A stretch of DNA of 64,000 nucleotides, taken from CAVQYV01 sp963718295 [NCBI: uncultured Methylomirabilota bacterium]. GTDB lineage: Bacteria; Methylomirabilota; Methylomirabilia; CAVQYV01. Made by a program: the position numbers and the translations under genes. The stretch is from contig CAVQYV010000003.1 in assembly GCA_963718295.1 (NCBI GenBank), forward strand, positions 186,001 through 250,000. Reading direction: 5' to 3'. Within the stretch, counting starts at the first letter, position 1. Each line of letters opens with the position of its first letter. Below the pieces are notes generated by a model. That model did no database searches. It worked only from the letters and a program-made list of their open reading frames with translations, and was not told where the DNA came from. This document shows, piece after piece, positions 20,613 through 29,584 of the stretch.

Positions 20613-23260
20613 TCCAGGAAACGAAGCATCTCGACATGTCGCTGCAGCTTGGACTTTGAATCGATCAGCTGTTGATGGATGGCCCTCTCTTTCGATACGA
20701 CCTCTTCTGGCGCTCGATTCAGAAAGTCGGTGCTGGCCAATTTCCTGGATGCCCTTTCTAACTCCTTATCCAACTTCCTCAGTTCCTGATCCAGACGGGC
20801 GCGCTCCTCCTCCACCTTGATCAATCCTTTCAGCGGGACAAAAACCTCCACTCCCTTCACCACTGCCGTGGCCGAGGCCTCCGGCTTTTCGAGGTGAGGG
20901 GAAATCTCGATCCGACTCGCACGGCCCAGGCTTTGGAGATAGTCAATGCCCATTCTGAAGAGGGATAGCTGAGACTCATCCTCCGTCTTCAGGTAAAGCT
21001 CGATCTCCTTTGACTGGGAGATGTTCATTTCCGACCGGATGTTCCGCACCGCCCGAATGATCTCCATCAGCCTCTCCATGGTCTCCTTCGCCTCCAAGTC
21101 GCCGGCCCCTATCTCCCCCTTTGGCCACGGCGCCAACATGATCGTCGTTCCCTGATGGGGCACGATTTGCCAGATCTCTTCCGTCACAAAAGGCATGAAG
21201 GGATGGAGCAGCCGCAGAAAAACCTCCAATATCCGCAATAGCAGGTACTTGCCCGTCAGGATTCCTCCGGCGTCGGTCCCCGCCTGGATTCGGGCTTTCA
21301 CGATCTCCAGATACCAGTCGCAGAATTCGTGCCAGAGGAATTGGTAGAGGCACTGGGCTGCCTCGTTGAATCGGTAATCCTCGAGGCTCTCATGCACCGA
21401 AGCGATGAGCTCGTTCGCGCGGGTAACGATCCAGCGATCTGCCAGATCCATCTTCAAGTCCGACTGAGGGATCAGTGAAGGATCGATCCCTTCGGTGCTC
21501 ATGAGCACGAATCGGGCCGCATTCCAGAGCTTGTTGCAGAAGTGGCGGTAGCCTTCTATCCTTTCCTCAGAGAGCCGGATATCACGGCCCTGGGCCGCTA
21601 ATGCAGCCAGGGTGAAGCGGAAGGCGTCCGCTCCATACTTCTCGATCACGATCAAAGGGTCGATGACGTTTCCCTTGGACTTGCTCATCTTCTGCCCCTC
21701 GGCATCGCGCACCAAGGCATGAATGAAGACGTCGCGGAAGGGAACATCCCCCATAAAGCGGAGGCCCATCACGATCATCCGTGCCACCCAAAAGAAAAGG
21801 ATGTCAAAACCCGTTACCAGCACCGAGGTAGGGTAGAAACGCCTCAGCACATGTGTCTGACGAGGCCAGCCCATGGTGGAAAATGGCCAAAGGGCCGAAC
21901 TGAACCACGTATCCAGGACGTCGGTCTCCTGTTCCAAATGACTGCCCTGACACCGCGAACACTGCGTGATCTCTTGGCGGGAGACGATCACCTCCCCGCA
22001 ATCCCGGCAATACCACACCGGGATGCGATGCCCCCACCAGATCTGGCGGGAGATGCACCAGTCTCGGATATTCTCCATCCACTCGTAATAGGTCTTCTCC
22101 CAGTGTGAAGGGATGATTCGAATCCTGCCTTCCGCGACCGCAGCGATGGCCGGTTCCGCCAGAGGCTTCATCCGCACGAACCATTGCCGGGACAGCATCG
22201 GCTCGATCATGGCCCCGCAACGATAACAGTGGCCGACTGAATGGGCGTAATCCTCCATCTTTTGTAGATAACCTTGCTTCTCCAAATCCTCCAGAAGACG
22301 CTCTCGGCAGGCCGAACGGCTCAAGCCCCGATACTTTCCGGCCTCCTGGGTCATGGTCCCATCTTCCCCAATGACTTTGAGTGTCGGGAGTCGATGGCGC
22401 AGTCCGATCTCGAAGTCATTGAGATCATGGGCTGGGGTCACCTTCACCGCTCCCGTCCCGAATTCCATAGCGACGTAACTATCGGCGATGATGGGGATCT
22501 TCCTGCCGGCCGCAGGAAGAGTGAGCACACATCCCACGTATTCAGAGTACCGATGATCTTTGGGATTCACTGCCACCGCCGTATCTCCCAGCATCGTCTC
22601 CGGCCGAGTGGTCGCTACCACAATCCCCGCCCCTCCCGAGGCGAGGGGGTAATGGATATGATACAGCTTGCCCATGACTGCCCGGTGGTCTACCTCCAGA
22701 TCAGAGAGGGCCGTCCGGCAATGGGGGCACCAGTTGATGATGTAATCTCCTCGATAGACGAGTCCTGCTTCGTAGAGCTGGCAGAATACCTCCCTCACCG
22801 CCTGCGAAAGGCCTTCATCCAGAGTGAACCGTTCCCGTTCCCAATCGCATGAGGCCCCCAATTTCCGCAATTGGGCCAGGATCATCCTCCCCGATTCCTC
22901 GCGCCACTTCCAGATGAGACGGAGGAATTCCTCCCGTCCGATCTGCTCCCGGCTCAACCCCTCCTTTTGAAGCTGCCTTTCCACCACATTCTGGGTCGCG
23001 ATGCCGGCATGATCGGTCCCCGGCATCCACAACGTATTGAATCCTTGCATCCTTTTCCACCGAATGAGCACATCCTGCAGGGTATTGTTCAGAGCATGGC
23101 CCATGTGCAGGGACCCGGTGATATTGGGGGGAGGGATGACGATCGAGTAGGACTCTCCTGCTGCCTTCTCGTCGGCGTGGAAATAGCCTGCCTTCTCCCA
23201 GAAGTGGTACCATTTGTCTTCAATCTGCATATGATCATATTCCCTCAGGGGCAGGGCCAT
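20609..23260 (-). CDS. valS: Valyl-tRNA synthetase
   Basis: Class I enzyme of 883 residues. PPPNITGSLHMGHALNNTLQD carries the HIGH motif (as HMGH). The CP1 editing domain with TTRPETMLGDTAVAVNP follows, then KMSKSKGNVIDPL. A C-terminal coiled coil (EEERARLDQELRKLDKELERASRK) ends the protein, as usual for ValS. It heads the valS-birA-coaX operon; GGAG lies 10 bases before the ATG. Confidence 0.97.
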   Translation of the reverse strand: MALPLREYDHMQIEDKWYHFWEKAGYFHADEKAAGESYSIVIPPPNITGSLHMGHALNNTLQDVLIRWKRMQGFNTLWMPGTDHAGIATQNVVERQLQKEGLSREQIGREEFLRLIWKWREESGRMILAQLRKLGASCDWERERFTLDEGLSQAVREVFCQLYEAGLVYRGDYIINWCPHCRTALSDLEVDHRAVMGKLYHIHYPLASGGAGIVVATTRPETMLGDTAVAVNPKDHRYSEYVGCVLTLPAAGRKIPIIADSYVAMEFGTGAVKVTPAHDLNDFEIGLRHRLPTLKVIGEDGTMTQEAGKYRGLSRSACRERLLEDLEKQGYLQKMEDYAHSVGHCYRCGAMIEPMLSRQWFVRMKPLAEPAIAAVAEGRIRIIPSHWEKTYYEWMENIRDWCISRQIWWGHRIPVWYCRDCGEVIVSRQEITQCSRCQGSHLEQETDVLDTWFSSALWPFSTMGWPRQTHVLRRFYPTSVLVTGFDILFFWVARMIVMGLRFMGDVPFRDVFIHALVRDAEGQKMSKSKGNVIDPLIVIEKYGADAFRFTLAALAAQGRDIRLSEERIEGYRHFCNKLWNAARFVLMSTEGIDPSLIPQSDLKMDLADRWIVTRANELIASVHESLEDYRFNEAAQCLYQFLWHEFCDWYLEIVKARIQAGTDAGGILTGKYLLLRILEVFLRLLHPFMPFVTEEIWQIVPHQGTTIMLAPWPKGEIGAGDLEAKETMERLMEIIRAVRNIRSEMNISQSKEIELYLKTEDESQLSLFRMGIDYLQSLGRASRIEISPHLEKPEASATAVVKGVEVFVPLKGLIKVEEERARLDQELRKLDKELERASRKLASTDFLNRAPEEVVSKERAIHQQLIDSKSKLQRHVEMLRFLE

Positions 23261-23290
23261 GCTTCTTGCTCTCCTATGCGTCCACGGACA

Positions 23291-23332
23291 ATAAAAATGG
23301 GGATCGAGAGGATCTGTCGCCTCTCAATCCCC
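23291..23332 (-). terminator. Rho-independent terminator of the CheW/response-regulator operon
   Basis: The minus strand has a 13-bp stem GGGGATTGAGAGG with CCTCTCGATCCCC around an 8-base loop, followed by ATTTTTATT. It lies 18 bases past the stop of the response regulator gene and just before valS. Confidence 0.9.
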
Positions 23333-23350
23333 AAGGTAAATGCGGTCTGC

Positions 23351-24748
23351 TCAGGGAGTCTTCTCTCCCTCCGCGACCGCTTTGATCTTTTCGATCTCCT
23401 TGGTGATCAAGACTTCGGCCAAATCGGGAACCACTTCCCAGATAATCCTTTCCAGCCTGGGAATGAGGCGATCCGCCACCTCCTTCACGATACGATCAGC
23501 TATCGCCTCCATCTGTCCTTCAGAGAGAGCCGGTGGCATGGTCAAGGCATCTGCCACGCGGGACTCCACCACCCCCTTCGCCCCCGATATCTCCTCCTCG
23601 GCCAAGGCGGCTGCGGCTCCCGTCTCTTCGCCAAGTGCCGGTTCCTCCTGGCTCAAGGACACAGGAATCTCCTCTAACTCCTCGCTCATCGGCTCGCTAA
23701 CCGCTATTCCGAGGTTGTCGAAGGAGATGACCTCTTCTTCTAACCCTTCCTTCACTTCCCAAATGGCCGGCTCTTCCATTGGGGATTCAGCCATCGCTTC
23801 ACTGAGAAAGTCCTCCCCGGATATCTCCCCGGGAGCCTCGGGGGGACTCTCGACCATGACCCCCTGCGAATACAGCTCAAAGAAAGCCTCCGCGCTGTCC
23901 TCGGAAACAACCGCCGCCGCTGGCTCCTCTCCTGGCGAGAGAGGGCCCAATGGCGGGGCCTCGCCACTGCTCAGATCCAACATCTGCCAGAGTTCTTCCT
24001 CTGAGACCCCTATCTCGGAAACCCCTATTTCCGGCCTTTCCTCTACGATTTCTTCCTTCACTTTTTCTTCCCCAATGGGAGGAGCCGTCTCCGCTTCCGG
24101 GGCTTCATGCCACTCCGCCGCGGGAAGGATCCCTTTCTCCAGGCTCGGGGGGGGCATTTCCGGTGCCGTGAGCTCCGCAGCCGCCTGAGCCGCCGACCGG
24201 GGAGTGGGGACCGTCTGTCCTGCGCTCGGAGGAATGGGTGGCGCCACTTCCAGAGGAATCACCAGAGGAGGTTTCTCAACCCTGGGCGGTGGCTCCATCC
24301 TGGGAGGCTCGATCTTAGGCGGCTCCACTGGGGGCGTTTCCATTTTCGCCTCGATCTTCTCCGGAGCCAGCTTGGCGGTCCGAGTGAAGAGATGCTGCTT
24401 CACCTTCGCAATGAGCTGCTTCGATTCAAAGGGCTTGGTCACGAAATCGTTGGCTCCCGCCCGCAGGCCCCGCTCCTGGTCGAAGGCCTCGAAGGCTGCG
24501 ACCAGAAGGATAATCGGGACCTCCTTGAACTGGGGATCCCTGCGCAGAGATTCACACACTTCCAGGCCGTTCTTTTCCGGCATGAAGACATCCAACAGGA
24601 TGAGATCCGGCCTATTCTCCTTCGCCTTCGCGATCGCTTCGACCCCGTTAAGCGCCCTGACGATCTGAAAGTCCTCTTTGCTAAAGGTTAACTCCACCAC
24701 CTTTTGGATGGTGACGCTATCATCGGCAACCAAAATTCGAGGACTCAT
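23351..24748 (-). CDS. Response regulator with long Pro/Glu-rich linker and helical C-terminal segment
   Basis: 465 residues from ATG 24748, which has AAAGGAGG 5 bases upstream. Residues 1-125 are a receiver domain: ILVADDSVTIQKVVE with the acidic pair, phospho-acceptor Asp in LILLDVFMPEKNG and Lys in FVTKPFE. Residues of about 130-400 are disordered, rich in Pro, Glu and Ala. The last 60 residues form an amphipathic helix series (DRIVKEVADRLIPRLERI, then VVPDLAEVLITKEIEKIK) that resembles the C-terminus of PopZ/DUF2497 proteins. There is no output enzyme. It sits after two cheW genes, so a role in a chemosensory or motility pathway is likely. The receiver is certain, the rest inferred. Confidence 0.85.
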   Translation of the reverse strand: MSPRILVADDSVTIQKVVELTFSKEDFQIVRALNGVEAIAKAKENRPDLILLDVFMPEKNGLEVCESLRRDPQFKEVPIILLVAAFEAFDQERGLRAGANDFVTKPFESKQLIAKVKQHLFTRTAKLAPEKIEAKMETPPVEPPKIEPPRMEPPPRVEKPPLVIPLEVAPPIPPSAGQTVPTPRSAAQAAAELTAPEMPPPSLEKGILPAAEWHEAPEAETAPPIGEEKVKEEIVEERPEIGVSEIGVSEEELWQMLDLSSGEAPPLGPLSPGEEPAAAVVSEDSAEAFFELYSQGVMVESPPEAPGEISGEDFLSEAMAESPMEEPAIWEVKEGLEEEVISFDNLGIAVSEPMSEELEEIPVSLSQEEPALGEETGAAAALAEEEISGAKGVVESRVADALTMPPALSEGQMEAIADRIVKEVADRLIPRLERIIWEVVPDLAEVLITKEIEKIKAVAEGEKTP

Positions 24749-24804
24749 GATGGCCTCCTTTAATGCCAAACGTGTCCATCCTCCGGATGGTTGTAAAGAA
24801 GCCT

Positions 24805-25281
24805 CTACTGGCTCGTCGCAATCGGGAAGTCCTCCCCCGAGAGACCGCTGAGGCTATCAACATTGATCCACAGAAGGGGCTTTCCATTGAAATTGAATAC
24901 CCCCTTCAGATATTCCGACCTCACCCCCTGGACCTTGGGGGGAGGTTCGGTAACCTCTTCCAGATTCTGGGAAAGAATTCGCGTCACCGAATCCACTGAA
25001 AGGCCGCAGTGGCCGTCCCCCAACCTTACGATCAGTATCACCGGATTCGCGGTGACTTCAGACTCCTCCAACCCCAGCCACTTCCGCAGGCTGATCAGAG
25101 GGATATAATGGTTTCGGAATTCGATGACTCCCTCCGCGTGGAGAGGCTTCCTGGGGGGAATCGCCGGCTTCTCATAGTCGATGATCTGGACTACCAGGCC
25201 CAAATCAATCGCGAAGAAGCTCTGACCTGAAGTGAAAACCAACAGCTCGTGGCCGACCAAATCTGATAGCCCTGGGCTCAT
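24805..25281 (-). CDS. CheW-like chemotaxis adaptor
   Basis: 158 residues, a single CheW domain. LLVFTSGQSFFAIDLGLVVQIIDY at the start, HAEGVIEFRNHYIPLISLRKWLG in the middle and the C-terminal VFNFNGKPLLWINVDSL follow the CheW fold. It overlaps the upstream cheW gene by 4 bases. No CheA or receptor gene is nearby in the window. Confidence 0.85.
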   Translation of the reverse strand: MSPGLSDLVGHELLVFTSGQSFFAIDLGLVVQIIDYEKPAIPPRKPLHAEGVIEFRNHYIPLISLRKWLGLEESEVTANPVILIVRLGDGHCGLSVDSVTRILSQNLEEVTEPPPKVQGVRSEYLKGVFNFNGKPLLWINVDSLSGLSGEDFPIATSQ

Positions 25282-25775
25282 GGATGATCTTCAACTCTTT
25301 CCAAGAAGTGCCGGATCTCTGCCAATTGGAAGAGCCTATCCTCGTTCAGGCAGAAGACGGGCTTGTCCTCCACCTTGCATATCCCCCGAATATGCCTGGG
25401 GTCCAATGATGTCGCCATAGGCGGGAACGGCCTCAGATCAGATTCAGCAATATTCCAGACTCCCCTCACCTCGTCTACCAGGAGTCCGATTGATTCCCCT
25501 CCCAGCCGCAAGACCAGGACGGATTCAGGACCCTCAGGGATGCCTGGATACTCGAAGAAATCGGAGAGCTTTAATACCGGGATCCTCTTTCCTCTGAAAT
25601 CCAGTTCTGTACAAAAAGCAAAATCGGAAGTTGGAAGCGGCCGCATGCCCTCCGGGCTTACGATTTCCTGCAGCATCTCGATGCGGATGGCAAAGCCCTC
25701 TTGTCCCACCGAGAACAGCAGACATATGGGCCCGTCCTTGCCAGCTCCCTTGCTTCTTTGCGCTTCGGTCCTCAT
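25278..25775 (-). CDS. CheW-like chemotaxis adaptor
   Basis: Start MRTEAQRSKGAG at 25775 with GGAGG 5 bases upstream; 165 residues. The CheW landmarks are ICLLFSVGQEGFAIRIEMLQEIV, ELDFRGKRIPVLKLSDFF, IGLLVDEVRGVWNI and RGICKVEDKPVFCLNEDRL. First gene of the cheW-cheW-response regulator operon, which begins at a consensus promoter and ends at a strong terminator. Two adjacent, diverged CheW proteins may link different receptors to one kinase. Confidence 0.88.
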   Translation of the reverse strand: MRTEAQRSKGAGKDGPICLLFSVGQEGFAIRIEMLQEIVSPEGMRPLPTSDFAFCTELDFRGKRIPVLKLSDFFEYPGIPEGPESVLVLRLGGESIGLLVDEVRGVWNIAESDLRPFPPMATSLDPRHIRGICKVEDKPVFCLNEDRLFQLAEIRHFLERVEDHP

Positions 25776-25824
25776 GACCCCTCCGTCCTTCGGAGTGAGT
25801 ATGTCCTGTGGAGACAATCGAAAA

Positions 25825-25854
25825 ATTATAGTCACTTCGAATCATCCATGTCAA
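25825..25854 (-). promoter_or_regulatory. Consensus promoter of the cheW operon
   Basis: The minus strand reads TTGACA, 18 bases, TATAAT, with transcription expected near 25818, about 43 bases before the first cheW start. Both hexamers are perfect, so strong constitutive expression is expected unless repressed. Confidence 0.8.
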
Positions 25855-26078
25855 GCCAATTTCGCCTCTTTTGTCTCTTTCGGTATTCTCAAAAAGTGAT
25901 TGACAATCGAAGCCCATCTATGTAACTCTCCTTCGAGCCTCAACCCGGTCGCCTTCTCCGCACCATCAGATCGTAGCCAGAGCGAGCGGTTGGGTGCTGC
26001 CGAAAGCTTCAGCGGAGGGACACCACGGCTGCGATCGTATGGATTCTCGATTCATCTGTACTCAGAAGGGGATAAGGA

Positions 26079-26990
26079 ATGGATATCATCTACTTGAACG
26101 GGAATTTCGTGCCCAAACCCGAAGCCAAGATCTCCGTCATGACCAATTCCCTCCACTATGGTACGGCGGTTTTCGAGGGAATCCGGGCCTATTGGAATGG
26201 ATCGAAGAAGCAGCTCTTCGTCTTCAAGATGCTGGAGCACTATCAACGGTTCCTGCGTAACACCCCTCTCCTCCGACTCCAGGTCACTCAAACCCCTGAA
26301 GAACTCTGCGATATCACCTTGGACCTTTTGCGAAGGAACCATCCGGAAGAAGATGTCTATGTCCGCCCCTTGGCCTATTTCTCAACCGAGACGGTGGGAG
26401 TGAGGCTCCATGGAATGGAAACGGGATTGACCATCTTTTCCATACCCTTTGGACCTTACATAGATGTCTCCAGGGGGGTTCGGGTTGGAGTCTCCTCCTG
26501 GCGCCGCATCGATGACAACTCCATTCCTGCACGATGCAAGATCTCCGGAGGATATGTCAACTCCGCTGTAGCCAAGAGCGAGGCCCTCGACCATGGCTAT
26601 GACGAGGCGATCTTCCTCACCAAGGACGGATTCGTCTCCGAAGGAAGCGCGGAGAATATCTTCTTGATCCGAGGCGGGAAGTTGATCACCCCTACCCTGG
26701 CGGAAGACATCTTGGAGGGAATCACTCGCTCCGCCCTTATCGAACTCTGCCGCACCGAGCTGAATCTGGAAGTGACGGAGAGGCAGATCGGCAGAAGCGA
26801 GCTTTACCTGGCAGAGGAGATCTTCCTCTGCGGCACTGGGGCCCAGGTCTCGCCCGTCATCGAGGTGGATGGGCGCCCCGTTGGATCGGGGGAGATCGGT
26901 CGCATTACCGCCGAGATCCAGAAGCTCTACTTCGAAGTGGTAAAGGGCAATTCCCGTAAGTACCTGAAATGGTGTGTCCCGGTCTATTAG
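26079..26990 (+). CDS. ilvE: Branched-chain amino acid aminotransferase
   Basis: Fold-type IV PLP enzyme, 303 residues, last step of Val, Leu and Ile synthesis. NSLHYGTAVFEGIRAYW at the start and YVRPLAYFSTETVGVRL give the substrate side. The PLP lysine lies in ISGGYVNSAVAKSEALDHGYDEAIFL, and EGSAENIFLIRGGKLITPT and LCGTGAQVSPVIEVDGR follow. GAAGGGG precedes the ATG. It stands alone on the plus strand, divergent from the cheW operon. Confidence 0.94.
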   Translation: MDIIYLNGNFVPKPEAKISVMTNSLHYGTAVFEGIRAYWNGSKKQLFVFKMLEHYQRFLRNTPLLRLQVTQTPEELCDITLDLLRRNHPEEDVYVRPLAYFSTETVGVRLHGMETGLTIFSIPFGPYIDVSRGVRVGVSSWRRIDDNSIPARCKISGGYVNSAVAKSEALDHGYDEAIFLTKDGFVSEGSAENIFLIRGGKLITPTLAEDILEGITRSALIELCRTELNLEVTERQIGRSELYLAEEIFLCGTGAQVSPVIEVDGRPVGSGEIGRITAEIQKLYFEVVKGNSRKYLKWCVPVY

Positions 26991-27165
26991 GCGATCGGCC
27001 GATCTGGAACCTTCGCAAGCCCTTCCTCGTACGCCCTTTCCGATTACCCCTATCCTTCGGCATCCTCGCCCACAATCTCCCGGGGTCCCGAGATGTTCAT
27101 CCATACGTCTCTTCATTCCGTAGCTTTTATCCAAAGCCCTCCCCTCCATTCCATTAGGAGTCAAG

Positions 27166-28296
27166 TTGCGAGTATGGGGAAATGAATATGATCGAATGGA
27201 ATTCGCTGGCGCCTTCGGCGACCTGGGTACCCTGATTCCTTTTGTTGTGGGCTACATCACCCTCAACAAGATGGATCCCCTGGGGATCCTGGTGGCCTTT
27301 GGGGTTTTCAAGATCTTTGTGGGGCTCTATTTTCGAACTCCCATCCCCATCCAACCCATGAAGGCAATCGGAGGAATGGCGATCTCCCACGCAGGGACGA
27401 TCACCCATGGGATGATATGGGGATCGGGCATCTTTACGGGACTTTTCTGGCTTTTGATGGGAGTCACCGGGGCGATCACCTGGATCGAAAAGATTACCGC
27501 CAAGCCTGTGGTCCGGGGCATCATGCTGGGACTCGGTTTGAGTTTCATGGCCCAAGGCCTGGGCATGATGAAGAATCAACCCTTCATTGCCATTGGGGCA
27601 GTTGTCCTCGCTCTCCTTCTCTTCGATAACGTGCGCCTTCCCGCCATGTTGGCTATCCTCGGATATGGGATCGCCATCGCCCTTCTTCAAAGGCCGGATC
27701 TGATTCAACAACTCTCCCATCTCTCCCTTCGTTTCCGATGGCCGGAGATCGCCCTGGGGCGAATGACCTGGAAGGAACTCCTTTCTGGCTTCGTCGTCTT
27801 GGGACTTCCCCAGGCCCCCCTCACCCTGGGAAACGCCATCATCGGCACGGTGGCCGAAAACAACGCCCACTTCCCCGATCGCAAGGTGACCGCGAAGACC
27901 ATCAGCATCGACCACGGCGTCATGAACCTTATCAGTGTCTCCTTGGGAGGGGTCCCCCTGTGCCACGGGGCAGGGGGCATGGCAGGCCACATTCGATTCG
28001 GTGCCCGAACCGGAGGGGCCTTGGTGATCCTGGGCGTGATTGTACTGTTTATCGGCCTCTTCCTGAGCGATTCCGTGGTGCTCCTTTTTCAGGTCATACC
28101 TCCTTCGATCTTAGGGGTGATCCTCTTCTTCGCGGGAGTGGAGCTCGCCCTCGTCATCCGGGATCTCAAACTGGATAAACAGAACCTCTTCGTTCTGGTG
28201 GCAACGGCAGGAGTCGCCATGTGGAACATGGGTGCGGCTTACTTGACCGGACTGCTTCTTCACTATGGGCTGCAAAGACGTTGGATCAAGATATAG
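27166..28296 (+). CDS. Mot1-type molybdate/sulfate transporter
   Basis: 376 residues with 10 or more hydrophobic segments and no signal peptide. The landmarks of the MOT1 (sulfate/molybdate transporter) family are present: FGDLGTLIPFVVGY near the start, PIPIQPMKAIGGMA, the GLPQAPLTLGNAI segment and PLCHGAGGMAGHIRFGARTGG. The start is TTG 27166, with AGGAG 5 bases upstream; the next ATG is 10 codons in and lies close to the first motif. A molybdate role would fit the modA gene at the right edge of the window, but sulfate is possible. Followed by a long gap before rex. Confidence 0.88.
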   Translation: MRVWGNEYDRMEFAGAFGDLGTLIPFVVGYITLNKMDPLGILVAFGVFKIFVGLYFRTPIPIQPMKAIGGMAISHAGTITHGMIWGSGIFTGLFWLLMGVTGAITWIEKITAKPVVRGIMLGLGLSFMAQGLGMMKNQPFIAIGAVVLALLLFDNVRLPAMLAILGYGIAIALLQRPDLIQQLSHLSLRFRWPEIALGRMTWKELLSGFVVLGLPQAPLTLGNAIIGTVAENNAHFPDRKVTAKTISIDHGVMNLISVSLGGVPLCHGAGGMAGHIRFGARTGGALVILGVIVLFIGLFLSDSVVLLFQVIPPSILGVILFFAGVELALVIRDLKLDKQNLFVLVATAGVAMWNMGAAYLTGLLLHYGLQRRWIKI

Positions 28297-28722
28297 CCTT
28301 TATTCTGGCAGAATCATAGAGGACAATTCCGACCTGGTGGAAGGATATTGGAGTTCTGTTCCACGAGGGGCTAACGAGCTGGTTCGAAAGCGATACTGTC
28401 CATACCCATCGTGCCGTTCTTTGCGGAGCCGGCCTCGGAAACATGGACCTATTGCACCCTCCCAAAACTTCAGTATGGAATTCATGAATTGGAGCAGTAA
28501 GGCTGCCATCCTCGATTGTGATGTGCTCAAGTCCGCGAAACGCCGACTTGGGATTCCAAAGTTTGGCTAATAGGCCTCGTAAGATGACATCGGGTAGATG
28601 CCCCCCCCCGCTTTCCTCGAAGCTAATTCCCTCGTTGCCGGGACAAATGTGACTGTGAATGGCAGGTGCGATTTGAGAGCTGAGAATGCCATAGCAGCAC
28701 TCCAAAAAAGTGCTTGCGTTTT
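28297..28722. other. Gap upstream of the rex operators without a recognised gene
   Basis: An open minus-strand frame (28705 to 28286, 139 codons) shows no family resemblance and I do not accept it. No terminator for the transporter gene is clear. The composition is mixed and the boundary with the GC-richer hydrogenase island lies near here. Confidence 0.35.
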
Positions 28723-28741
28723 ATGTGAATTATGTCACAAT
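28723..28741 (+). promoter_or_regulatory. Operator-like palindrome 1 upstream of rex
   Basis: ATGTGA-N6-TCACAAT. The shape TTGTGA-N6-TCACAA is known for Rex operators, and TGTGA-N6-TCACA also for CRP/FNR. It overlaps the spacer and -10 of a possible promoter (TTGCGT, 16 bases, CACAAT), fitting a repressor. Confidence 0.65.
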
Positions 28742-28878
28742 GTGCATTAGATCACATACTAATAGTAACCCTTTTCCCAAACCCTAACCGCGCAGCCACG
28801 CCAAGCTCCCCTCCAATTAGAGGGCACGGCCTGTAGCGGATGATCTGATATAAGAATGAAGAAAGTTGTTGCTTTTAT

Positions 28879-28897
28879 CTGTGAAATGTATCACAAT
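28879..28897 (+). promoter_or_regulatory. Operator-like palindrome 2 upstream of rex
   Basis: CTGTGA-N6-TCACAAT, 29 bases before the rex start. The flanking bases (TTGCTTTTAT before, ATGTC after) repeat those of palindrome 1, so the two are a duplicated promoter-operator unit. A possible promoter is TTGCTT, 17 bases, CACAAT. NADH-responsive autoregulation by Rex is the simplest reading. Confidence 0.65.
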
Positions 28898-28925
28898 GTC
28901 TATTGTGTCACGGAGTAAGTAATCT

Positions 28926-29561
28926 ATGAAATTAGTTCCGCATCGAACAGTCGGGAGATTGAGCCTTTACTGTCGCATCTTGAGAGATCTGGGTGCCGAG
29001 AGCGGGAGCCATATCTATTCCCATGCCCTGGCCGCCAAGGCAGGAGTCACCGCCGCACAGGTGCGGCGCGACCTCATGGTCACCGGATACACCGGCACGC
29101 CGGTTCACGGCTACGAGATTCAGAAGCTGCGGCGACACATCGAGGACTTCCTCTTTCCCGCCACCGAGCAAAGGGCCGCTCTGGCCGGAGTCGGGAACAT
29201 GGGGCGCGCCATCCTCACCTTCTTTGCGGGCCGCCGGCCAACGCTGAAAATCACCGCCTCCTTCGAGAAAGATCCCGAGAAATACGACCGCATCATTGGC
29301 GGGTGCCCCTGCTTTTCCATCGAAAGAGCGGAGAGCGTCATTCGTGACATGGGGATCACCGTGGGTATCATCGCCGTTCCCACGGAGGAAGCCCAGTATG
29401 TCGCCAGCGTGTTCGTCTCCGCCGGCATCCGTGGGATTCTGAACTTCGCCCGTACGCCACTGCAGGTGCCCCCCGAGGTCTACGTCGAATACATCGACTT
29501 GGCCATGGCCATGGACAAGGTAGTCTACTTCGCGCGGCAGCTGGGCCGTTCCGAAGCATAA
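28926..29561 (+). CDS. rex: Redox-sensing transcriptional repressor Rex
   Basis: 211 residues. A winged-helix N-terminus (TVGRLSLYCRILRDL, AGVTAAQVRRDLM) is followed by a Rossmann domain with ALAGVGNMGRAIL that binds NAD(H), then GIIAVPTEEAQYVA and GIRGILNFARTPLQVP. A C-terminal helix (YIDLAMAMDKVVYFARQL) swaps between subunits. Rex leaves its operators when NADH is high. Placed first in the hydrogenase operon, it should induce H2 formation when reductant accumulates. It is separated from the next gene by 23 bases. Confidence 0.95.
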   Translation: MKLVPHRTVGRLSLYCRILRDLGAESGSHIYSHALAAKAGVTAAQVRRDLMVTGYTGTPVHGYEIQKLRRHIEDFLFPATEQRAALAGVGNMGRAILTFFAGRRPTLKITASFEKDPEKYDRIIGGCPCFSIERAESVIRDMGITVGIIAVPTEEAQYVASVFVSAGIRGILNFARTPLQVPPEVYVEYIDLAMAMDKVVYFARQLGRSEA

Positions 29562-29584
29562 TTGCCAGAAGAGGAGAGTCGATC

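Noticed and set aside
28286-28705. Open frame of 139 codons on the minus strand upstream of rex
   Set aside because: It overlaps the transporter end in antisense, has no recognisable motif, and lies in the probable regulatory region.
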